A stretch of 64,000 nucleotides of DNA. It comes from CAWKOH01 sp963851245 (lineage in GTDB: Bacteria; Actinomycetota; Acidimicrobiia; Acidimicrobiales; Palsa-688). The notes under the pieces are model-generated. The model worked only from the letters and a program-made list of their open reading frames with translations. It did not search any database and was not told where the DNA came from. This document shows, one piece after another, positions 8,750 to 17,314 of this stretch. The stretch lies in NCBI GenBank assembly GCA_963851245.1, contig CAWKOH010000001.1, forward strand, positions 310,001 through 374,000, in the 5' to 3' direction. Each line of letters begins with the position of its first letter. The first letter of the stretch is position 1. The position numbers and the translations under genes were made by a program.

Positions 8750-8770
8750 GCGTGCGTCAGCTCCCCGACA

Positions 8771-9895
8771 TCAGAAGCCGACGGCACTGGCTAGTCGATC
8801 GCGGTGGTAGTCCGGCTGGCCGTAGACAACGGCATTGGACTCAATCCGGCGCAAGAAGAAATGCAGGTCGTGCTCCCAGGTGTAGCCAATCCCGCCGTGC
8901 ATCTGCAGGCAATCTCGCACTATGGCCGGACAGCGGTCGCCTACATAGGACTTGGCCAAACTGGCCAGATACCCAGCATCAATGTCGAACTGGACGGCAT
9001 CCACCGCAGCATGGGTGGCCGCCTTGGCCGACTCCAACCAGAGCAGCATGTCAGCCAGACGGTGCTTCAAAGCCTGGTAGGACCCAATCGGCCGGCCAAA
9101 GGACTTGCGATCCTTCACGTATGCGAGCGTCATATCGAACACCCGGTCAGTCGCTCCCACCGTCTCGGCGCACTGCAAGGCCAGGGCTAGCGCAAACTGC
9201 CAGTCTATGGCATCAGCGGCCCCGTCGATCTCACCGACCACGGCCGACGGTGGCACGTCGACGCGATCGAAGCTCACCCGCGAGAATCTCCTGGCCAGAT
9301 CGAGGCTTCCCAGCTGGGTAATAGATATTCCGGGCATGTCGCTGGGCACAAGGAATTGGGTAACTCCTCCAGGGGTACGAGCTGAAACCAGAAGGTGGTT
9401 CGCCACATGGGCGTCCTGCACGGGTGACTTCACGCCAGACATCCGGAAGCCCCTCCTCGACGGAAGGGCCTGCATGGAGACGTCTTCGGCCCCCCAGCGA
9501 TCATTACCCTCCGCTAACGCCCAAACCACGAGCTGGGTCCCCGACACCAGACCGGGCAGATACGCCTTCGCCTGTTCGTCATTGCCCCAGCGGGCCAAGG
9601 CGAAGGCGACGACGTTGCAGGGCAGGACCGGCCCCACGAAGAGGAAGCGACCCAACTCCTCGGCCACGATGGCCAGGTCTGCCACTCCCTTTTCCGATAC
9701 GCTGCCGCCCCCGTGGTCTTCGGGAACAAGCATGGCGGTCCACCCGAGTCCGGCCCCCTGGGACCACGCGGTTCGGTCGAAACCATCCGGGTCGTCGACC
9801 AGGCGGCGCACGGCCTGAATCGGCCAATTAGCCGTGAGGAACTTTCGCGTCGTCTCCAGGAACAGGCTTTGGCCGTCTGAGAGATCGAGGTCCAC
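8771..9895 (-). CDS. Acyl-CoA dehydrogenase (smaller chain)
   Basis: A 374-residue ACAD-fold protein starting at GTG 9895 after a GAAGGA site. It has the C-terminal HGGIGYTWEHDLHFFLRR segment typical of the second chain of heteromeric FadE pairs and lacks the QRN-type tail of its partner at 7517. It probably contributes FAD-binding residues to a mixed active site. It sits in a minus-strand operon with an enoyl-CoA hydratase and an LLM upstream. Confidence 0.92.
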   Translation of the reverse strand: MDLDLSDGQSLFLETTRKFLTANWPIQAVRRLVDDPDGFDRTAWSQGAGLGWTAMLVPEDHGGGSVSEKGVADLAIVAEELGRFLFVGPVLPCNVVAFALARWGNDEQAKAYLPGLVSGTQLVVWALAEGNDRWGAEDVSMQALPSRRGFRMSGVKSPVQDAHVANHLLVSARTPGGVTQFLVPSDMPGISITQLGSLDLARRFSRVSFDRVDVPPSAVVGEIDGAADAIDWQFALALALQCAETVGATDRVFDMTLAYVKDRKSFGRPIGSYQALKHRLADMLLWLESAKAATHAAVDAVQFDIDAGYLASLAKSYVGDRCPAIVRDCLQMHGGIGYTWEHDLHFFLRRIESNAVVYGQPDYHRDRLASAVGF

Positions 9896-9940
9896 TATTC
9901 GTCCTTCTCGCCGAAGCCTATCGAGCGGTCACCCGCGGGA

Positions 9941-10744
9941 TCAGACGTGTGGACGCCTGGGGGGCGCCCAGTCCGGCTCTCTGCGCTCGGCGAACGCCCG
10001 CGCCCCCTCCACGTTGTCCGGATGATCCCAAAGGTCTTTGACCGCCTCCAGGCCGTAGGCCAGAGCCTGTTCCCGGCTGCATTCCAGGCCGTGCCAGATG
10101 GCCTTCTTGCTGAGCATCATCGTGGAGGGAGAATTGCGCGCCACCGTCTCGGCCAAGGCCTGAACGTCGGCTTCGAATGTCTCTTCATCGAAGACCTCGC
10201 TTATGAGGCCGAGCTCGCGGGCTCGATCTGGACCGAAGCGTTCGTGGCGCCCCATGAGCACCATCCGCATGATGGCCTCGAAGGGAATCCGCCCGATCAG
10301 CGCGACTGGCTCCAGGGCCGACACCTGCCCCACGGACACGTGGCTGTCCATGAAATAGGCGGCGCTGGACGCCACGACTATGTCGGCATCAGCGACAAAG
10401 TGGAAGCCCCCTCCTACACACATACCGTTGACGGCTGCTATCACCGGCTTCCACACGTCGTTGGTGCGGGCCGTCATGCCACCCTTGGCCTTCGAGCCGC
10501 CCTTGTTCCGATTGCCCATTCCGCCGGCGTCGCTCACCTCCCGCACGTCGGCGCCGGTCTGGAAGGCGCGCCCCCGCCCGGTGTTTACGATGACCCGCAC
10601 CTCGTCGTCGGCATCGAGCTCCCGCCAGGCGTCGGAAAGCTCCTCCCCCATCTTCAGGTTGAAGGCGTTCAGAGCCTCGGGCCGGTTGAAGATCAGCCAG
10701 CCGACCTGACCCCGGCGTTCGATCTCGACCGTCTCATAGCCCAT
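9941..10744 (-). CDS. Enoyl-CoA hydratase/isomerase family protein
   Basis: A 267-residue crotonase-fold protein. The first oxyanion-hole region is GRGRAFQTGADV near 55-66 and the second is VNGMCVGGGFHF near 105-116. The usual catalytic Glu positions are not clearly conserved, so hydratase, isomerase or another crotonase reaction is possible. An inserted basic stretch (NRNKGGSKAKGG) near 79 is unusual. The ATG at 10744 lies 1 nt after the stop of the LLM reading frame, indicating translational coupling. Confidence 0.9.
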   Translation of the reverse strand: MGYETVEIERRGQVGWLIFNRPEALNAFNLKMGEELSDAWRELDADDEVRVIVNTGRGRAFQTGADVREVSDAGGMGNRNKGGSKAKGGMTARTNDVWKPVIAAVNGMCVGGGFHFVADADIVVASSAAYFMDSHVSVGQVSALEPVALIGRIPFEAIMRMVLMGRHERFGPDRARELGLISEVFDEETFEADVQALAETVARNSPSTMMLSKKAIWHGLECSREQALAYGLEAVKDLWDHPDNVEGARAFAERREPDWAPPRRPHV

Positions 10745-10745
10745 A

Positions 10746-11886
10746 TCAGGAGCTGATCCGGGCAGCGGCCGCCTCCCGCAGCCGGGTGGTGCGGTGCACC
10801 GGGTCCTTGTCGATCTTGGGGATCACGTGCTCGCCCATGAGCCGGATGGTCTTCAGCATCTGCTCCTGAGTTGTCATTCCGACTCCGAAGACCAGCTGGT
10901 CAGCGCCGGCCGCCTCCCATTGCCGGCAGGTTTCGAGGGCGTCATCGGGGGTACCGAGCACCAAACCCGTTGCGGCCAGCTGCTCCAGCTCCTCCCGGCC
11001 CGGGGAAGGAAGCAGCCCCGGCCACTGCGGCACCCATTCCGGGCGGGGGAAGGTGTCGTGGTACCGGAAGACATTGCTCTGCAGGTACGCCAGCGATGAA
11101 TCGAGCGCCGACTGGAAGGCCACCTCACGATCCTCGTCGACGAAAGCGGTGGAGGTGACCATGATGTTGTCGTTGACGAACAGCGCCGACCGGATCGGCG
11201 TTGGGGATCTCCTTCTTGTAGGCCTCCATCACCGGGGTCAACTCCTCGATCGAGCCCACCGAGAACCCCAACACCCCCAACCCCTTATGCGCAGCCATGG
11301 CATAACTCGACGTGTTACCCGCCGCATACCACATAGCCGGATGAGGCTTCTTCCAAGGCTTGGGCAGAATCTTACGCGGCGGCAACGACCACCACTTCCC
11401 CTCAAACCCCTCATACTCGTCCTGCATCCACATCTTGGCGAACTCGCCGATGGTCTCCTCCCACATGGCCTTAGTGGCCGTCGTGTCCGTGATCCCATCC
11501 CGATGCAAAAACCCCAAAATCTCATGAGAACCAGCCCCCCGGCCAGTCCCGAACTCGAAGCGCCCATCAGAAAGGTGATCCAGCATGGCCACCCGCTCGG
11601 CCACCTTGGCCGGATGATTCACCTGAGCCAACGGATTGAAAATCCCCGACCCCAGATGAATCCGCTCCGTGGCATGAGCCAGATACCCCAACACCACGTC
11701 ATTGGCCGACAGATGCGAATACTCATCCAGGAAATGGTGCTCGGTCAACCACACATACTTGAACCCGGCCCGATCCGCGGCCTGCACCAACTCCAACTCA
11801 TTCACCAACGAATGGTGCTCCGCATCAGGATCCACATCACGACGAAACTGCGGCGTGAACATCTGAATAAAGAGCCCGAACTCCAT
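10746..11886 (-). pseudogene. LLM class flavin-dependent oxidoreductase, frameshifted (copy 1)
   Basis: A luciferase-like (PF00296-type) oxidoreductase matching the intact 378-residue copy at 15166-16302. The frame from ATG 11886 is open to about residue 233 (KKEIPNADPVGA). It then shifts relative to the intact copy because of one extra C near 11181, where copy 1 reads cgaacagcgcc and copy 2 cgaaagcgcc. The rest (FVDEDREVAF to LREAAAARISS) continues in another frame to 10746. Bases 11246-11857 are identical to 15662-16273. It may be a real inactivation or a sequencing indel. Family members use FMN or F420. Confidence 0.9.
11246..11857. repeat. 612-bp perfect direct repeat, unit 1 (inside LLM gene)
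   Basis: Bases 11246-11857 match 15662-16273 with no difference found by line-by-line reading and a constant offset of 4416 bp. Sequence just outside both ends diverges. This implies recent duplication or gene conversion. Confidence 0.9.
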
Positions 11887-11911
11887 TACTGGTCCTTTCT
11901 AGGTTGAGATG

Positions 11912-11927
11912 CGGTCGGTACCGACCG
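11912..11927. promoter_or_regulatory. Perfect 16-bp palindrome upstream of LLM copy 1
   Basis: CGGTCGGTACCGACCG is self-complementary. It lies in the 66-bp gap between the stop of the cyclase-family gene and the ATG of the LLM. It could be an operator or the stem of a small attenuator. It is unrelated to the TGAYA-N4-TGTCT motif. Confidence 0.45.
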
Positions 11928-11952
11928 GACAGCCGATGATCGAGGTGGTGCC

Positions 11953-12864
11953 TCAGGTCACGAATATGGGATTGACGGGGCTACCGGTCGCACCCGTCAC
12001 CTTCAGGGGGGCGACAGCGAGGAGGCCTTCCCAGGCCTCCTCGGCAGCCGGTTTGGAAAGATCAAGAAACTCGATCATGTAGATACCGCGGCGGACCAGC
12101 AGCACCTTGTGCACGCCAAGAAAGTCGTTCTCCTCGAAGGGGATCACTTCGACAGCCGCATTGTCACATCCGACGGCGACCACATCGCGGGCGGCTAGCC
12201 AGGCGGCGGCGTCAAAGCCGATGCCGGGCTGGGCGAAGCCGGAGTCCTCCTTCTTCTCGTACCACATCTGGAGGTACCCGGTCCGAACCAGGACCACATC
12301 GCCGGCCCGGACGTCGACCTGCTGAGCGGCGCAAGCCCCGGCCAGATCATCGCCGGTGATGTTGCGCCCCGGTTCGACCCACTCTGCATCCCCGAAGTAG
12401 CGAACCATGTCGAGCAGCACCGCCCGGGCGGCGAAGCCGCCGACCTTCTCGATGCCGAGCTTGGTGGCGCCGCTCTGGGCCCGCATCGCTCCCGACGGAA
12501 TGCCGTTGTAGTGCTGCTCATCCTCGTAAACGTGAATGAGCGCGTCCATGTGCGATGTCGTGTGGGATGCGAAGATCATCACATCCTCGTGGGCCCCGGT
12601 GCCGGGCTTGGCGCCATACTGGTCGTAGATGCCTACGTCGGTGCTGTCCTGCAGCGTCAGCCGCATGGGCTTCCCCCGGTAGTCCATGAGCGGCACCCCA
12701 TCGGCCTGGATGGGGATGCCCAGGGGGTAGACCCGGCCCGTGCGGATGGACGCCGCCGCCGCCTTCAGGACATCCGGAGTCAGCAGGTTGAGGGCACCCC
12801 GCTCGTCGTCGTCACCCCAACGCCCCCAGTTGGTCTTGTCCGCCTTCGTGTCCGCAACGGTCAT
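11953..12864 (-). CDS. Cyclase family protein (kynurenine formamidase-like hydrolase)
   Basis: A 303-residue member of the cyclase/KynB-like metal-dependent hydrolase family. The family metal motif appears as FASHTTSHMDALIH near residues 98-111, close to the usual HxGTHxDxPxH pattern. A second conserved part is VRTGYLQMWYE near 195. This family opens or closes amide, lactone or cyclic bonds. The gene is 13 bp downstream of the amidohydrolase at 12878-14068, so the two probably act in one operon. Confidence 0.88.
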   Translation of the reverse strand: MTVADTKADKTNWGRWGDDDERGALNLLTPDVLKAAAASIRTGRVYPLGIPIQADGVPLMDYRGKPMRLTLQDSTDVGIYDQYGAKPGTGAHEDVMIFASHTTSHMDALIHVYEDEQHYNGIPSGAMRAQSGATKLGIEKVGGFAARAVLLDMVRYFGDAEWVEPGRNITGDDLAGACAAQQVDVRAGDVVLVRTGYLQMWYEKKEDSGFAQPGIGFDAAAWLAARDVVAVGCDNAAVEVIPFEENDFLGVHKVLLVRRGIYMIEFLDLSKPAAEEAWEGLLAVAPLKVTGATGSPVNPIFVT

Positions 12865-12877
12865 CGGTTGGCTCCTT

Positions 12878-14068
12878 TCAGGCCGCGACGCCTACTCCGA
12901 CCAGGCCCATCATGTTGCCACCCATGACCTTACGTATGCCGTCCTGGGGCAGGCCCTTCAGCTCGTCGACATAGCTGATCGGATCGGACATGCCCTCCAC
13001 GTGCGGGTAGTCAGAACCGAACACCACGTGGTCCACGCCCACAGCCTGGATGAGACCCAGCGGGTCGTCCTCGTGGAACGGGTGCACCCAGACGTTGCGC
13101 TTGAACATGTCCACCGGATGCTCGGGCCAGCGGCCTCTCGTGCGCTCGTGGACCTTCTCGAGATGGTGAAGCAGCGGGCGGACCCAGGAGCTGCCGTTCT
13201 CGATCATGGCCACCTTGAGGCGGGGATGACGGTTGAAGCACCCGTGAGCGAGGAAGGAGATCACGGCGTCCTCAACTGCGCGGTAGCCCATGGCAGACGC
13301 CTGGAACAGCCCGAGATTACCGAAGGCCTCCATCTCGCCGGCGCGGCCTTCCCATTCGTTGAGATAACGGGTGTAGCCGCTGTCGGATGCGTGCATGGCT
13401 ACCAGTACGCCCGACTCCTGCACCGCTTCCCAGAACGGGTCGAATTCGGGCACGGCGAATGACCGGGTGCCACGGTAGCCCGGAACCGGGGCGGGCCGGA
13501 TGAGGATGATCCGGGCTCCCCTCTCCAGAACCCACTGGAGCTCCTCGATAGCTCTGCTCACGATGGGCAGGGTGATGATCGGCACCGGGTAGAGCCGGTC
13601 CTCGTAGCCGAAGGTCCAGTGCTCGTAGATCCATTCGTTGAGGGCGTGGATCACCACGTGGGTGAGTTCGGGATCGTCCCTGAAGCGCTCCTCGATCAGG
13701 CTGGCCAGAGTCGGGTACAGGGCGCAGCGGTCGATTCCCAGCTCGTCGAGCAGCTTCACCCGCGGCTCGGGATCGAAGAACGCCGGCAGGGGCCGCATCG
13801 GCTTCATGATGTCCCGGCGCGACGCTCCCTCTGGTGCACCGGACTTGAAATACTCCTCCTGGGCGCCCGGTGAGCCGACCACCTCGAACGTCGGATTCGG
13901 GATGTAATTGCTGATCTGACCCCGGACGAGCAGTTTCGTCCGGCCCTTGTACTCGACGTAGTCAATGACGCCCTCGTACTGCTTGGGAAGGAACTTCGTC
14001 AGGGCGTCGGTGGTCTCGTACAGGTGGTTGTCGGCGTCGAACACCGGGAAGTCAAGCTGACGTGACAC
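12878..14068 (-). CDS. Amidohydrolase family 2 (paralogue of 441-1643)
   Basis: A 396-residue TIM-barrel hydrolase. The metal motif DADNH is at residues 11-15, HASDSGYTRY near 213 and GSDYPHVEG near 351. It is clearly homologous to the protein at 441-1643 throughout its length. It is also divergent from an NAD-dependent epimerase, as that gene is, so the pair of genes is duplicated as a unit. A copy of the 14-bp motif and a matching promoter lie in the divergent gap. Confidence 0.9.
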   Translation of the reverse strand: MSRQLDFPVFDADNHLYETTDALTKFLPKQYEGVIDYVEYKGRTKLLVRGQISNYIPNPTFEVVGSPGAQEEYFKSGAPEGASRRDIMKPMRPLPAFFDPEPRVKLLDELGIDRCALYPTLASLIEERFRDDPELTHVVIHALNEWIYEHWTFGYEDRLYPVPIITLPIVSRAIEELQWVLERGARIILIRPAPVPGYRGTRSFAVPEFDPFWEAVQESGVLVAMHASDSGYTRYLNEWEGRAGEMEAFGNLGLFQASAMGYRAVEDAVISFLAHGCFNRHPRLKVAMIENGSSWVRPLLHHLEKVHERTRGRWPEHPVDMFKRNVWVHPFHEDDPLGLIQAVGVDHVVFGSDYPHVEGMSDPISYVDELKGLPQDGIRKVMGGNMMGLVGVGVAA

Positions 14069-14122
14069 GGGATCCCCCTAGCTTCGGTGCGACATGCAGG
14101 ACTCCCTGTTCGGAGCCGAAAC

Positions 14123-14151
14123 ATGATATCACTGTCTCGGCTCAGGCTCAA
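14123..14151 (-). promoter_or_regulatory. Predicted promoter for the amidohydrolase starting at 14068
   Basis: On the minus strand, TTGAGC (14146-14151) and TATCAT (14123-14128) are separated by 17 bp. The same -10 sequence is found at 391 and 38440, and the same -35 at 38416. The candidate operator 14124-14137 covers the -10 and part of the spacer. Confidence 0.5.
14124..14137 (+). promoter_or_regulatory. Candidate operator, TGAYA-N4-TGTCT motif
   Basis: TGATATCACTGTCT is a full match to the motif. It lies between the divergent amidohydrolase (14068) and epimerase (14223) and overlaps the predicted minus-strand -10. Confidence 0.65.
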
Positions 14152-14222
14152 ACGGGGTGAGAGGTTGTACGGCGGTCTCCGGACTGGTAAATCTCTTCCC
14201 CCGAGGGGAAGGAGAAGGCACT

Positions 14223-15152
14223 GTGCTCTCTGGCGAAAAGGTACTCCTAACCGGCCCCGCCGGTCAGATCGGCTACCCCCTGGCGAGGTACCTGGCCCGG
14301 GAGAACGAGGTGTGGGGGCTGGCCCGGTTCAGCGACCAGGCTGCGAGGGAGAAGGTTTCAGCCGCGGGCGTTACCGTCTACCCGTGTGACCTCGAGGTCG
14401 GGGACCTGTCGGGCCTCCCCGAAGACTTCACGTACCTGATCCACCTGGCCGCCCTGATGTCCGGCGATTCTTACGACCGTGCGATCACGGCCAACGCGGA
14501 GGGTACGGGGCTGCTGCTGCAGCACTGCCGGCGGGCCAAGGCCGCCCTCGTCATGTCGACCCATTCTGTGTACAAGCCTCAAGACGATCCGTGGCACGTC
14601 TTCGTCGAGACAGATCCCCTCGGGGACGTCAACTCAGCGGTCACCCCCACGTATTCGGTCTCTAAGATCACCGAGGAGGGGGTCGCCCGCTTCTGTGCCC
14701 GGGCCTTCGGCCTGCCCATGATCATCGCCCGGATGAATGCGTCGTACGGACCCAACGGCGGGCTGCCGGCCTACCACATGGACGCGGTAGCAGCCGGCGA
14801 GCCCGTCACCACCCGGTGGGATCCATGCCTGTACGCCCCGATATACGAGGACGATATCAACGAGCAGACCGCGGCCCTGCTCGAGGCCGCCACGGTGCCG
14901 GCGACGATCGTCAACTGGGCCGGCGACGAGGCCGTGAGCGTGCAGGACTGGGCAGCCTACATGGGGAAGCTGGCGGGGAAAGAGGCCCAGGTCGTGGTGA
15001 AGGAGACGCCTAACACCTTGCGCGGCTCGGTGGCCGACGTATCGAAGCGGCTGTCGATAACCGGCCCCTGCCGGGTCGGTTGGAGGGAGGGCCTGAGCCG
15101 GACCTGGGCTGCCCGGCACGGAAGCGCAGCCGGCGCCGGTACCCCCGGCTAG
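14223..15152 (+). CDS. NAD-dependent epimerase/dehydratase
   Basis: A 309-residue extended SDR with nucleotide motif TGPAGQIG near 10-17, NEVWGLARFSD near 31, and catalytic YSVSK near 145. The GTG at 14223 follows an AAGGAGAAGG ribosome site and is preferred over an ATG 22 codons upstream. It is a paralogue of the proteins at 1-349 and 5816-6724. It is divergent from the amidohydrolase that starts at 14068. Its 3' end is 13 bp from the convergent LLM gene. Confidence 0.9.
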   Translation: MLSGEKVLLTGPAGQIGYPLARYLARENEVWGLARFSDQAAREKVSAAGVTVYPCDLEVGDLSGLPEDFTYLIHLAALMSGDSYDRAITANAEGTGLLLQHCRRAKAALVMSTHSVYKPQDDPWHVFVETDPLGDVNSAVTPTYSVSKITEEGVARFCARAFGLPMIIARMNASYGPNGGLPAYHMDAVAAGEPVTTRWDPCLYAPIYEDDINEQTAALLEAATVPATIVNWAGDEAVSVQDWAAYMGKLAGKEAQVVVKETPNTLRGSVADVSKRLSITGPCRVGWREGLSRTWAARHGSAAGAGTPG

Positions 15153-15165
15153 GCCGGCCGAACCT

Positions 15166-16302
15166 TCAGGCCGTCGCCTGGGCAGCCGCCTCCCGGAGGC
15201 GGGTGGTGCGGTGCACCGGGTCCTTGTCGATCTTCGGGATGACGTGCTCGCCCATGAGCCGGATCATCTCCAGGGACTGCTCCTTCGGCGCCGCGCCCAG
15301 GCCGAACACGAGCTGGTCGGCTCCGGCCGCCTCCCAGCGCCGGCACTGCGTCAGGGCGTCCTCGGGATCACCGAGGACCGCGCCCCCATGGAGCAGGCGC
15401 GGTATGGCTTCACGCGTGTAGTCCGGGAGCAATTCGGGCCAGGGCGGCACTCCCGCAGGGCGGGGGAAGGTGTCGTGGTACCGGAAGACGTTGCTCTGCA
15501 GGTAGGTGTTGTGAGGGGCGGTGGCGGCGTCATAGGCCCGCTCCCGGTCCTCGGACACATAGGCCCCGGTCGTGACCATGATGTTGTCGTTGACGAAAGC
15601 GCCGACCGGCTCGGCGTTGGGGATCTCCTTCTTGTAAGCCTCCATCACCGGGGCCAGCTCATCGATCGAGCCCACCGAGAACCCCAACACCCCCAACCCC
15701 TTATGCGCAGCCATGGCATAACTCGACGTGTTACCCGCCGCATACCACATAGCCGGATGAGGCTTCTTCCAAGGCTTGGGCAGAATCTTACGCGGCGGCA
15801 ACGACCACCACTTCCCCTCAAACCCCTCATACTCGTCCTGCATCCACATCTTGGCGAACTCGCCGATGGTCTCCTCCCACATGGCCTTAGTGGCCGTCGT
15901 GTCCGTGATCCCATCCCGATGCAAAAACCCCAAAATCTCATGAGAACCAGCCCCCCGGCCAGTCCCGAACTCGAAGCGCCCATCAGAAAGGTGATCCAGC
16001 ATGGCCACCCGCTCGGCCACCTTGGCCGGATGATTCACCTGAGCCAACGGATTGAAAATCCCCGACCCCAGATGAATCCGCTCCGTGGCATGAGCCAGAT
16101 ACCCCAACACCACGTCATTGGCCGACAGATGCGAATACTCATCCAGGAAATGGTGCTCGGTCAACCACACATACTTGAACCCGGCCCGATCCGCGGCCTG
16201 CACCAACTCCAACTCATTCACCAACGAATGGTGCTCCGCATCAGGATCCACATCACGACGAAACTGCGGCGTGTACATCTGGATGAAGAGCCCAAGTTCC
16301 AT
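15166..16302 (-). CDS. LLM class flavin-dependent oxidoreductase (copy 2, intact)
   Basis: A 378-residue bacterial luciferase-like protein with an (alpha/beta)8 barrel expected. Landmarks are GFKYVWLTEHHFLDE near 41-55 and GSGIFNP near 80, and the family's GRFEFGTGRGAG near 110-121. Members use FMNH2 or F420. Most of its 5' half is identical at DNA level to the broken copy at 10746-11886. That part uses G/T-ending codons (GAT, TTG, GGG, CAT) more than its own 3' part. A copy of the 14-bp motif sits 17 bp upstream of the ATG. Confidence 0.93.
   Translation of the reverse strand: MELGLFIQMYTPQFRRDVDPDAEHHSLVNELELVQAADRAGFKYVWLTEHHFLDEYSHLSANDVVLGYLAHATERIHLGSGIFNPLAQVNHPAKVAERVAMLDHLSDGRFEFGTGRGAGSHEILGFLHRDGITDTTATKAMWEETIGEFAKMWMQDEYEGFEGKWWSLPPRKILPKPWKKPHPAMWYAAGNTSSYAMAAHKGLGVLGFSVGSIDELAPVMEAYKKEIPNAEPVGAFVNDNIMVTTGAYVSEDRERAYDAATAPHNTYLQSNVFRYHDTFPRPAGVPPWPELLPDYTREAIPRLLHGGAVLGDPEDALTQCRRWEAAGADQLVFGLGAAPKEQSLEMIRLMGEHVIPKIDKDPVHRTTRLREAAAQATA
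15662..16273. repeat. 612-bp perfect direct repeat, unit 2 (inside LLM gene)
   Basis: Identical to 11246-11857. The reading frame is intact here. The boundaries fall inside the coding sequence: the first few codons and the last third of the gene differ between copies. Confidence 0.9.
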
Positions 16303-16319
16303 GGTGATCTCCTGACCGA

Positions 16320-16333
16320 AGACGTTGTTGTCA
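16320..16333 (-). promoter_or_regulatory. Candidate operator, TGAYA-N4-TGTCT motif
   Basis: On the minus strand this reads TGACAACAACGTCT, 17 bp upstream of the LLM ATG at 16302 and about 110 bp upstream of the divergent SDR at 16446. Confidence 0.6.
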
Positions 16334-16445
16334 ACTTAGCGTGAGCACCGCGGCTCGGCTAGTCCGGCGCGGCCACCCGCGTACGGCTACGATCCTCGTA
16401 CAGCAGACCGAGGCCAAAGAGTCGACCGCTAACGAGGAGGGGGAC

Positions 16446-17255
16446 GTGGGACGCCTGGACGGAAGAGTGGCATTCATCACCGGCGCGGCGAGGGGCCAGG
16501 GGCGAGCCCACGCGGTGCGCTTGGCCTCCGAGGGTGCCGACATCATCGGAGTCGACATATGCGCCGGCGTCGAAACCATCAAGATGAAGCCCTCCACTCC
16601 CGAGGATCTGCAGGAGACCGTCCGCCTGGTCGAGAAGGAGGGCCGGCGGATCGTCGCCCAACAGGTGGATGTCCGCGATCTCCCCGCTCTCCAGGCCGCC
16701 TTCGACGCTGCCCTGGCCGAGTTGGGCCGGATCGACATCGTGGTAGCCAACGCGGCGGTCATGAACGCGGCCTGGTCGTGGGAGATGACCGCCGAGCAGT
16801 GGCAGTCGGTGATAGACGTCAACCTGACGGGAGTGTTCAACACGGCCAAGGTGGCCATCCCGGCGCTGATCCGCCAGGGCCAGGGCGGATCGATCATCAT
16901 GACCAGCTCCACGGCCGGGCTGTACGGCCAGCCTTTCACGGTGAGCTATACAGCAGCCAAGCACGGAGTCGTGGGCCTGGCCCGCTGCCTGGCCAACGAG
17001 CTGGCCGAGCACTCGATCCGGGTCAATACCATCCACCCGACGGGGGTGAGGACCGAGATGTTCCTCGAGCCGGACATCTTCCCCCTGCTGGAAACGCGAG
17101 CCGAGACCCTCGGGCCGGTGTTCATGAACGCCCTGCCTGTCGAGGTGATGGAGCCCGAGGATATAGCTGCGGTCGTGGCGTTTCTCGCATCCGACGACTC
17201 CAAGTACATCACCGGCGACCAGATCCGGATTGACTGCGGAAAGCTGAATCGCTGA
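16446..17255 (+). CDS. SDR family oxidoreductase, mycofactocin-coupled type
   Basis: A 269-residue short-chain dehydrogenase. It has TGAARGQG near 11-18 and catalytic Ser in MTSSTAG near 149 with YTAAK near 164. After the second strand there is the extended insert ADIIGVDICAGVETI...TPEDLQETVRLVEKEGRRIVAQQ, a feature of the mycofactocin-dependent SDR family (TIGR03971 type). Those enzymes hold NAD tightly and pass electrons to mycofactocin. The GTG at 16446 follows GAGGAGGGGGAC. No mycofactocin genes are in the window. The alcohol substrate is unknown. Confidence 0.9.
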   Translation: MGRLDGRVAFITGAARGQGRAHAVRLASEGADIIGVDICAGVETIKMKPSTPEDLQETVRLVEKEGRRIVAQQVDVRDLPALQAAFDAALAELGRIDIVVANAAVMNAAWSWEMTAEQWQSVIDVNLTGVFNTAKVAIPALIRQGQGGSIIMTSSTAGLYGQPFTVSYTAAKHGVVGLARCLANELAEHSIRVNTIHPTGVRTEMFLEPDIFPLLETRAETLGPVFMNALPVEVMEPEDIAAVVAFLASDDSKYITGDQIRIDCGKLNR

Positions 17256-17314
17256 CTCCGTCCCCCGGCGAGGGAGCCGAACAGACAGGGACGGGGTCGA
17301 GTAGCGTCACCGCC

